Source: Methanothrix harundinacea (GTDB taxonomy: Archaea > Halobacteriota > Methanosarcinia > Methanotrichales > Methanotrichaceae). From it: a stretch of 20,120 nucleotides of DNA. Shown here piece after piece: positions 15,431-20,120 of the stretch. The notes below the pieces were generated by a model. That model did not search any database. It saw only the letters and a program-made list of their open reading frames with translations, and was not told the origin of the DNA. Location: assembly GCA_002502785.1 (NCBI GenBank), contig DAQG01000008.1, positions 1-20,120 on the forward strand, in the 5' to 3' direction. Position numbers and translations under genes: made by a program. How positions within the stretch are numbered: position 1 is the stretch's first letter; each line of letters opens with the position of its first letter.

Positions 15431-15448
15431 GATTAAGTCCGCTTAATC
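15431..15448. promoter_or_regulatory. GATTAAG/CTTAATC dyad
   Basis: GATTAAG (15431-15437) and CTTAATC (15442-15448) form a perfect inverted repeat around TCCG. It lies midway between copB and dctP, about 190 bp before dctP, and may bind a dimeric regulator of either gene. Confidence 0.3.
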
Positions 15449-15461
15449 ACCATCCTGAAGT

Positions 15462-15576
15462 TACCCACACTAAAATATGGAGAAGAGCCACAAATCCAGC
15501 ATATCGCCTAAGGAGTCGATGACATTATATCTCTCGCTACTACTATAAACCGCCAATTGATACCCACACTATATAG
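15462..15576 (+). repeat. Two direct copies of TACCCACACTA before dctP
   Basis: TACCCACACTA occurs at 15462-15472 and 15561-15571, exactly 99 bp apart, each running into an AT-rich box (AAATA and TATAG). The second copy leads into CTATATAG about 64 bp before the dctP ATG, so it may be a promoter-proximal element repeated upstream. Confidence 0.4.
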
Positions 15577-15636
15577 CGACACCGCACAACCAACAAGTTC
15601 AACGAAGAAGTAACCCTTTCCGGAGACCGATATAAA

Positions 15637-16713
15637 ATGACTAAAAAATACGAACTCATCCTCGCCTCGTCGATCCTCCTGGCAAGCCTATTTCTCGCCA
15701 GTGGGGCCGGAGCCGAAACCGTCTCGGATACCCCGCCATTTGGGGAGACCATGACCATTAATTTCAGCACCTGGCACCCTAATGAGAGCATGGAGGTCCA
15801 GACCGTCTGGATTCCGATGCTAGAGACCCTGAAAGATAGGAGCGGAGGAAGAATAACCTACGCCATCTTCGACGGTGAAGCTCTTGGGTCGGGGCCCGAG
15901 CACTACGATATCGTTGCCGACGGCCGTTCCGATATGGGATATGCCACCCTCACCTGGACTCCGGGCCGGTTCCCCTTATCCGACGTCCTATCCCTCCCGG
16001 CCTCCATCGACTGCAAGGAGACCTCGACGGATATAGGAAACGCCGTCTACGACCGGGCCCTTCGAGAAGAGTTTTCGGACGTGAAGGTGATCGAGCTGAA
16101 TCCCTGCATCAACTCCCACCTCTGGACTGCCGAGCCGATCCAGACCCTTGAAGAGGTTGAAGGCCTGAGGATAAGAAGCCCCGGCGGCCTGCAGACCAGG
16201 TGCATCGAGGCGATCGGAGCGGAGCCGGTCTTCATGCCCCTGGAGGAGGTCCGGGAGGCGATGGAGAACGGCAGCATAGATGGGATCGTCACCTGTCCCT
16301 CGATGGTCCAGTCCTTCGGCCTCAACGAGGTGGCGGGCTTTTGCACCCTCATCACCTTCGGCTGCGTCGGCGAGGGGGTCTTCATGAACCAGGATGCCTG
16401 GGATAGGACCCCCGAAGACCTCAAGCCGATCATTGAGGAGGTCTGCCAAAACCCCTATCGAACCACGGGCGGCATGACGAAGGCGACCTACGATGAGATC
16501 ATGGCCGACTTGAACGACGGCGGAGTCGTCTTCCTCACCCTGCCGCCCGAGGAGGCTGAGCGGTGGCACGCGGCGTTCCAGAACGTAACAAGAGAGTGGG
16601 TCGCGGAGCTTGAGGCGAGAGGGCTTCTGGCGAGGGAGACGGTCGAGATCTTCAACGAGGAGTGCGAGAAGAGGGGGGTTGTTTGCGTCGCCTTCCCGTC
16701 GGAGTGGAGGTAA
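15637..16713 (+). CDS. dctP: Exported DctP-family substrate-binding protein (TRAP type)
   Basis: The 358-residue protein has a signal peptide (KK, hydrophobic 7-21, likely cleavage after ASGAGA at about 26) and the DctP fold: INFSTWHPNES at 41-51, DGRSDMGYATLTWTPGRFP at 95-113, the ligand-clamping arginine region LRIRSPGG at 177-184, and WDRTPEDLKPIIEEV. TRAP binding proteins capture organic acids or other carboxylates outside the membrane and hand them to DctQ/DctM permeases. Neither permease gene is nearby, so it may work with a distant TRAP complex or serve only as a sensor. It contains nine cysteines, many for an exported binding protein. GGAG lies 11 bp before the ATG. It converges on the triple-Cache gene across a bidirectional terminator. 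Confidence 0.87.
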   Translation: MTKKYELILASSILLASLFLASGAGAETVSDTPPFGETMTINFSTWHPNESMEVQTVWIPMLETLKDRSGGRITYAIFDGEALGSGPEHYDIVADGRSDMGYATLTWTPGRFPLSDVLSLPASIDCKETSTDIGNAVYDRALREEFSDVKVIELNPCINSHLWTAEPIQTLEEVEGLRIRSPGGLQTRCIEAIGAEPVFMPLEEVREAMENGSIDGIVTCPSMVQSFGLNEVAGFCTLITFGCVGEGVFMNQDAWDRTPEDLKPIIEEVCQNPYRTTGGMTKATYDEIMADLNDGGVVFLTLPPEEAERWHAAFQNVTREWVAELEARGLLARETVEIFNEECEKRGVVCVAFPSEWR

Positions 16714-16729
16714 AGGCACAATCAGCAAG

Positions 16730-16796
16730 AAAAATAGGCATTTGGGTCCCTCATTCGACGTCGAGAATGGGGACCTCAAATCCTGGGCCCATTTTT
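16730..16796. terminator. Bidirectional terminator between dctP and the Cache gene
   Basis: TTTGGGTCCCTCATTC (16741-16756) pairs, with single-base bulges, with 16765-16780 around a GACGTC-containing loop. An ATTTTT tract at 16791-16796 serves the plus strand, and AAAAATA at 16731-16737 gives a T run for the minus strand. This suits two converging genes. Confidence 0.6.
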
Positions 16797-16802
16797 GCTC
16801 TA

Positions 16803-18170
16803 TCACGCCTCAGTCGCCTTCTCCTCGCCGCTGAGGTAAATCCCGGCCCCCACCCACCAATCGTCGTCGACCTTTGTCACGTAGCTCTTTTTAGGCTCCG
16901 TCTCGCCTGTGACGGGATTTGTCCAGATGTACTCAAAGAAACCGCTCCCGTTCTCGGCGATGACCATCATCTCCCGGTTGATGTAAACCCCTTCGGAGTT
17001 CTGAAGGTCGAGCCGGTTTGTCCCGACCGCGGAGGGAAGGCGAGGAAGAGCAAGGCTCGTCCCATTGAAGTCCGCAGCGAATATGTAGACGTTCCCCCTC
17101 ACGAAGGGCCCCTCGAGTTCCATGAAGTCCCTTATTGCGAGATCCCTGCCATAGACCCGAGCAAACGAGGCCGCGGACTCGACAAAGGCGGCCAGCTCCT
17201 CTTTCGATGCCGGTGGTTGGTAGTACGATATGGCGACGTCCTCGGCTTCTTCAGCCTCGTTTACGTAGATTCCGGAGCCGAGCCACCAGTCGTCATCCAC
17301 AGCTCTCACGTAGCCGAGCTTGATGGCGGGCGTCATGTTCTTCTCGGGATCGGGATAGGTGTAGTAGACGAGGCCCGTCCCATCCTTTGCCACCCCCATA
17401 ATATCACGACCAATAGCAACCCCGTAAGGGTCCAGCTCTTCAGATCGGTTCTTTCCGATCAGTTCTGGCTGGATGGGATGAGCTAAGACCGTATTGTTGA
17501 AGTCATAAGCAAAGACGTAAAGATCGCCGTCGACGAACTCGCCGTTTCTGTCGCCGAACCCCTCCAGAGCCTTCTCCTTGCCGTTCACCTCGGCGTAGGC
17601 CACCGCCTCGTCGACCAGCATCACCAGCGAGAGGCGAGAGTCGGCGCTGAAGACGGCCGGGACGTCCGAGAGCCAAATCCCGGTTCCGAGCCACCAGTCG
17701 TCGTCGACCTTGGCGATGTAGATCAGCTTCAGTTCCAGCGAGTTGTTGTGTTTAGCGTTGGGCCTGACGTAGTAAGCGAAGCCCCCGCCTCTTGATGCGA
17801 TCTTGTCCATGTTTCTGTTCAGAAGCATACCGTTGGCGTCCCGGAGATCGATCTGGTTTTCCCCCACCATCTCCGGTCTGAAGGGGTGAGCGAGACAGGT
17901 CCCATCAAACCCGAAGGCGATGAAATATTGGTCTCCCGCGACGAACTGGCCAGTTTCGTTGTTGAACTCTTCAAGGGCCCTCTCCCTGCTGTTCTCCCGG
18001 ATGTAGGCGAGGGCCTCGTCTGCAAATTCCAGAAGGCTCTCGGATGCTTCGGGAAGCTCAGTCTGGCTTGAGCTTTCGGTCGTCTCGTGGTCTGTTGCCT
18101 CAAGGCCGTAGGCTGAAACAAACAGTATCGCGGTCAAAAAAACGAAAAAAGATATCGATTCGGCCCGCAT
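16803..18170 (-). CDS. Exported protein with three tandem Cache-like sensor units
   Basis: The 455-residue protein has an N-terminal signal or anchor segment (7-21) and then three homologous units at about 46-167, 185-312 and 325-446. Each holds a helix ending in DF/EF, F-V-x-G-D/N-x-Y-x-F-A-x-D-F-N/D-G-T, a LAHP-like turn, G(x)N-R/Q-x-x-L-D, a middle G-x-G-F/L-x-Y-Y strand, and a closing K-V-D-D-D-W-W-x-G-x-G-I-Y/W. DDDWW occurs at 156-160, 292-296 and 435-439. This is the pattern of single Cache (sCache) ligand-sensing domains of chemoreceptors and kinases. No kinase, methyl-accepting or C-terminal membrane domain follows, so it probably binds small molecules outside the cell and signals, if at all, through a partner. 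A TATA-like box about 25 bp upstream and no ribosome binding site suggest a leaderless message. Confidence 0.83.
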   Translation of the reverse strand: MRAESISFFVFLTAILFVSAYGLEATDHETTESSSQTELPEASESLLEFADEALAYIRENSRERALEEFNNETGQFVAGDQYFIAFGFDGTCLAHPFRPEMVGENQIDLRDANGMLLNRNMDKIASRGGGFAYYVRPNAKHNNSLELKLIYIAKVDDDWWLGTGIWLSDVPAVFSADSRLSLVMLVDEAVAYAEVNGKEKALEGFGDRNGEFVDGDLYVFAYDFNNTVLAHPIQPELIGKNRSEELDPYGVAIGRDIMGVAKDGTGLVYYTYPDPEKNMTPAIKLGYVRAVDDDWWLGSGIYVNEAEEAEDVAISYYQPPASKEELAAFVESAASFARVYGRDLAIRDFMELEGPFVRGNVYIFAADFNGTSLALPRLPSAVGTNRLDLQNSEGVYINREMMVIAENGSGFFEYIWTNPVTGETEPKKSYVTKVDDDWWVGAGIYLSGEEKATEA

Positions 18171-18253
18171 AAGGCTGTGTATAATTCTTCGGTATATGAA
18201 TAATTTGGTTCATTGCTATTGATTTGTAGCTTTCGGGTAGTTCGACCTTTTAG

Positions 18254-18287
18254 TATCGGATTAGACAGCGGATCGTATTAGACAGCA
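18254..18287. repeat. 17-bp tandem repeat containing ATTAGACAGC
   Basis: Two adjacent 17-bp units (18254-18270 and 18271-18287) agree at 14 of 17 positions, with ATTAGACAGC identical in both. The spacing is about one and a half helix turns. It lies about 85 bp before the Cache gene and 200 bp before mscL. Confidence 0.5.
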
Positions 18288-18416
18288 TTTGAGAAAGAAA
18301 GCAAACCCCTTTGAGATTTTATTGAGACATTATTCGGAGCAGTTGGCAGCAACGACGCGGCGATGATCACGGTTAGCATCGCGTTCCGAAGACCTTCTGC
18401 AATGCTGATGAATACG

Positions 18417-18444
18417 TTTATATGATTACAGTTATCATAATTGT
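18417..18444 (+). promoter_or_regulatory. mscL: mscL promoter with palindrome at the transcription start
   Basis: TTTATATG (18417-18424) is a good TATA box, predicting a start near 18446. Immediately downstream, ACAGTTAT-C-ATAATTGT (18428-18444) is a 17-bp palindrome with 7 of 8 arm positions matching. Between TATA and start, it is well placed for a repressor. Confidence 0.5.
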
Positions 18445-18485
18445 AGAATCAATTATTTGACCGGATTTTAGGAGAGTGAAGGTCT

Positions 18486-18932
18486 ATGGGAATGCTGAAA
18501 GAGTTTGAAGAATTTGCCATGAAGGGAAACGTCCTGGACATGGCGATCGGGATCATATTGGGGCTGGCCTTTGGAAAGATCATAACTTCTTTGGTCAACG
18601 ACATAATCATGCCGCCTGTGGGGATGCTGCTTGGCAACGTCGATTTCACCAACCTGTTCATATCCCTCTCAGGCCAGTCGTACGCGACCCTCGCCGAAGC
18701 TCAGGCTGCTGGGGCGCCCACCATCAACTACGGGATCTTCATCAACACGATAATCGACTTTCTGATCGTCGCCTTCGTGATATTCCTGCTGGTGAGGCAG
18801 GTCAACAAGATGAAGAGGAAAGAAGAGGCAGCTCCACCAAACGCCAAAGATTGCCCCTACTGCAAGGAGAGCATCCCTCTGCAGGCCACCCGCTGCCCCC
18901 ACTGCACCTCCGAGCTTGGCAGCGGATCTTAA
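18486..18932 (+). CDS. mscL: Large-conductance mechanosensitive channel MscL with C-terminal zinc ribbon
   Basis: The 148-residue protein forms a pore that opens under membrane tension to release solutes on osmotic downshock. The channel part is clear: KEFEEFAMKGNVLDMAIGIILGLAFGKIITSLVNDIIMPPVG (N-terminal helix and TM1, about 5-46), a periplasmic-type loop to about 80, and TM2 at 80-103 (INYGIFINTIIDFLIVAFVIFLLV). The usual C-terminal helical bundle is replaced after a KMKRKEE stretch by a zinc ribbon with C123/C126 and C137/C140 (CPYC-x10-CPHC). AGGAG at 18470-18474 stands 11 bp before the ATG; the second ATG, two codons in, is a possible alternative. MscL is widespread in bacteria and less common in archaea, so past transfer is possible. 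Confidence 0.93.
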   Translation: MGMLKEFEEFAMKGNVLDMAIGIILGLAFGKIITSLVNDIIMPPVGMLLGNVDFTNLFISLSGQSYATLAEAQAAGAPTINYGIFINTIIDFLIVAFVIFLLVRQVNKMKRKEEAAPPNAKDCPYCKESIPLQATRCPHCTSELGSGS

Positions 18933-18936
18933 GAAT

Positions 18937-18948
18937 TGAGATATCTCA
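18937..18948. other. 12-bp perfect palindrome behind mscL
   Basis: TGAGATATCTCA begins 5 bp after the mscL stop codon. It may be part of a 3' end signal or a binding site, but such short palindromes also arise by chance. A weak CCCTC/GAGGG hairpin lies further on at 18992-19006. Confidence 0.25.
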
Positions 18949-19074
18949 CCCAATATCAAAATCAGAGCATGTGGACTGAAAAGAGCTGCTGCCCTCGTCA
19001 TGAGGGAAGACGCCGGTCGGAAAGGAAGCGCCACACCTGCGCCGAGAACGACAGGACGAGCAAATCCAGCGCCA

Positions 19075-19860
19075 TCACTCGAACCTGACCGAGACGCTTC
19101 CCAGATCGTCGAACCGTGCCTCTATAAGATCTCCACTCTCGACCGGCGTCATGGGTGTCATGGACCCTGCGAGCACAACCTCTCCTGCCCGAAGGCCGCC
19201 GTCGTGCTCGGCGATCTTGTTGGCGAGCCACGCCACAGACTCAGCAGGGTTTCCGAGGATGGCAGCCCCCGTGGACCGGGCGATCTCCTCGCCGTTCTTT
19301 TCCATAACCACCCGGACACCGGGCAGGTCCAGGTCGCCTGCATCAAGCTCCTTTTTGCCCAGGACGAACCTTGCGGCAACGCCGTTGTCGGCGATCACCT
19401 CGCGAATCCCGATCTTCCATTCCCTGGTACGGGAGTCGTTGATCTCGATGGAGGCCGTCACCGACCGGGCTGCTTCCAGAGCGTCTTCTGCGGTGGCACC
19501 GGGGCCAGAGAGGTCTCGATCGAGGGTAAAGGCGATCTCGCACTCGATCCTCGGATGGATCAGCTGGGATAAGGATACCGTCGAGCCGCTTGAGATCTGT
19601 TGGCTTTTGAATAGATGCCCGTATATCGGCTCGTCAATCATCATCGCCTTCTGTATCGCTTCGTTGGTGGCTCCCACCTTCTTTCCCGTCACTCGTTCCC
19701 CTGCCCGCAGCTTGCTGGCCACGATCGCCATCTGGACCCGGTAGGCCTCTTCCATAGTTAGGTCAGGGCAGATGACGGATATCGGCTCAAGGGCGAATCT
19801 CTCGGTTTCCGCGGCGAGATACCTGCTCGCCAGATCATCAATAGTGTCTTCTTTTGTCAT
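19075..19860 (-). CDS. MhpD-type 2-keto-4-pentenoate hydratase family protein
   Basis: The 261-residue protein belongs to the fumarylacetoacetase-related hydratase/decarboxylase fold that adds water to 2-oxo-pent-4-enoate products of aromatic meta-cleavage. Landmarks are GKKVGATN (K60 in the active-site region), PRIECEIAF with E106 and E108, and SIEINDSR with E139, the three expected metal ligands, then ADNGVAARFVLG and the glycine-rich GEVVLAGSMTPMTPV near the end. The ATG at 19860 is preferred over that at 19875, because GGGAG lies 8 bp before it and nothing suitable precedes the longer start. No other aromatic-degradation gene is nearby, which is odd for a methanogen; the true substrate may be another 2-oxo acid. 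Confidence 0.85.
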   Translation of the reverse strand: MTKEDTIDDLASRYLAAETERFALEPISVICPDLTMEEAYRVQMAIVASKLRAGERVTGKKVGATNEAIQKAMMIDEPIYGHLFKSQQISSGSTVSLSQLIHPRIECEIAFTLDRDLSGPGATAEDALEAARSVTASIEINDSRTREWKIGIREVIADNGVAARFVLGKKELDAGDLDLPGVRVVMEKNGEEIARSTGAAILGNPAESVAWLANKIAEHDGGLRAGEVVLAGSMTPMTPVESGDLIEARFDDLGSVSVRFE

Positions 19861-20120
19861 CTGAACTGCTCCCATCTTTTATTTGCAGGGCTCCCGTCCC
19901 GCTGATAGATTTCAGGCACCCAGCAGATTTCCGGGCGGTCGATCTGGCGGCCGAGATGTCCACCCTCTTTTCCCTCACGACGTTGATATCGCATGGACTT
20001 CTTGCATTATAGGGGGTCAGTGAAGAAGAAAAAACCTTCCCTTGGGGAGACAAATTTTCTTTCGTCTTCTGCAACAACTCTACCGAAGATCGATGATTGG
20101 AGGCAGCGTGCCGAATGTGA
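19861..20120. other. Right-edge spacer without a supported gene
   Basis: I see no convincing gene. It includes the GGGAG site of the hydratase (about 19869-19873, minus strand) and AT-rich stretches near 20000-20060. A minus-strand frame at 19838-20077 has low-complexity Ser/Arg/Lys composition, overlaps the hydratase start and has no family signature. Confidence 0.5.

Larger units (their letters stand above)
15303..15636. other. 334-bp AT-rich intergenic control region, copB / dctP
   Basis: No convincing gene is present on either strand. It holds the copB operator-like inverted repeat, a GATTAAG/CTTAATC dyad (15431-15448), two direct copies of TACCCACACTA (15462-15472, 15561-15571), and several TATA-like boxes including CATTATATCTC (15523-15533) and CTATATAG (15569-15576). 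Confidence 0.6.
18171..18485. other. 315-bp AT-rich intergenic control region, Cache gene / mscL
   Basis: No gene was found. It contains GGTATATG (18191-18198), read as CATATACC on the minus strand 25 bp before the Cache-gene ATG; a 17-bp tandem repeat (18254-18287); the mscL TATA box; and a palindrome at 18428-18444. Confidence 0.6.

Noticed and set aside
15988..16806. Minus-strand frame (272 aa) opposite dctP
   Set aside because: It is a shadow of a clear binding protein with Arg/Leu/Asp-rich composition typical of GC-rich antisense frames.
16662..17486. Plus-strand frame (274 aa) opposite the Cache gene
   Set aside because: It is antisense to the repeated Cache units and crosses the bidirectional terminator.
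15303..18485. Possible CRISPR array or mobile element in the AT-rich spacers
   Set aside because: Only pairs of short repeats are present, with no regular spacer series, terminal inverted repeats, transposase or integrase.
19838..20077. 79-aa minus-strand frame at the right edge
   Set aside because: It overlaps the hydratase start, has Ser/Lys/Arg low-complexity composition and no motif or ribosome binding site.

Overview
The window looks like a chromosomal segment of a methanogenic archaeon, most likely a Methanothrix/Methanotrichaceae-type member of the Methanosarcinales. This rests on archaea-specific genes (a tetraether-lipid-synthase-type radical SAM protein, tRNA Cm56 methyltransferase, the archaeal DnaJ-finger RecJ-like exonuclease, a B12/radical SAM protein of the MJ1487 type), GGTGA/GGAG ribosome binding sites, and archaeal TATA boxes, several about 25-27 bp before the start codon as expected for leaderless transcripts. 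The genus is an inference; no rRNA or methanogenesis operon is present. Genes look GC-rich and the larger intergenic spaces AT-rich. I see no tRNA, rRNA, insertion sequence, integrase or CRISPR array.

Left part (1-6940): tes-like radical SAM gene (+) with a T8 terminator, a possible 40-codon leaderless ORF, then trm56 and an ATP-grasp gene overlapping by 11 bp on the minus strand. Divergent from trm56 run a multi-domain RecJ-like DHH exonuclease and, 2 bp later, an IscU/NifU scaffold with an added C-terminal segment. A small unrecognised gene with a TTG start follows.

Middle part (6930-13057): a minus-strand pair, adenine deaminase followed with a 4-bp GTGA overlap by a B12-binding radical SAM protein. 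Divergent from the deaminase are an AzgA-like purine permease and, 6 bp after it, a 565-residue protein whose C-terminal third carries nucleoside-phosphorylase-like motifs on a large unrecognised N-terminal region. Uptake, deamination and a phosphorylase-like enzyme together suggest a purine salvage module with an undescribed member; this is the best candidate for something new in the window.

Right part (13245-20120): a CopB-type (CPH) P1B ATPase with a palindrome across its promoter; an AT-rich 334-bp region with direct repeats and dyads; an exported DctP-type binding protein without its membrane partners; a convergent exported protein made of three Cache-like units with no output domain; a 315-bp regulatory region; MscL with an added C-terminal zinc ribbon; and a lone MhpD-type hydratase. 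The envelope genes (metal export, ligand binding, osmotic release) look like an environment-response neighbourhood, but their functional connection is inferred from position only.
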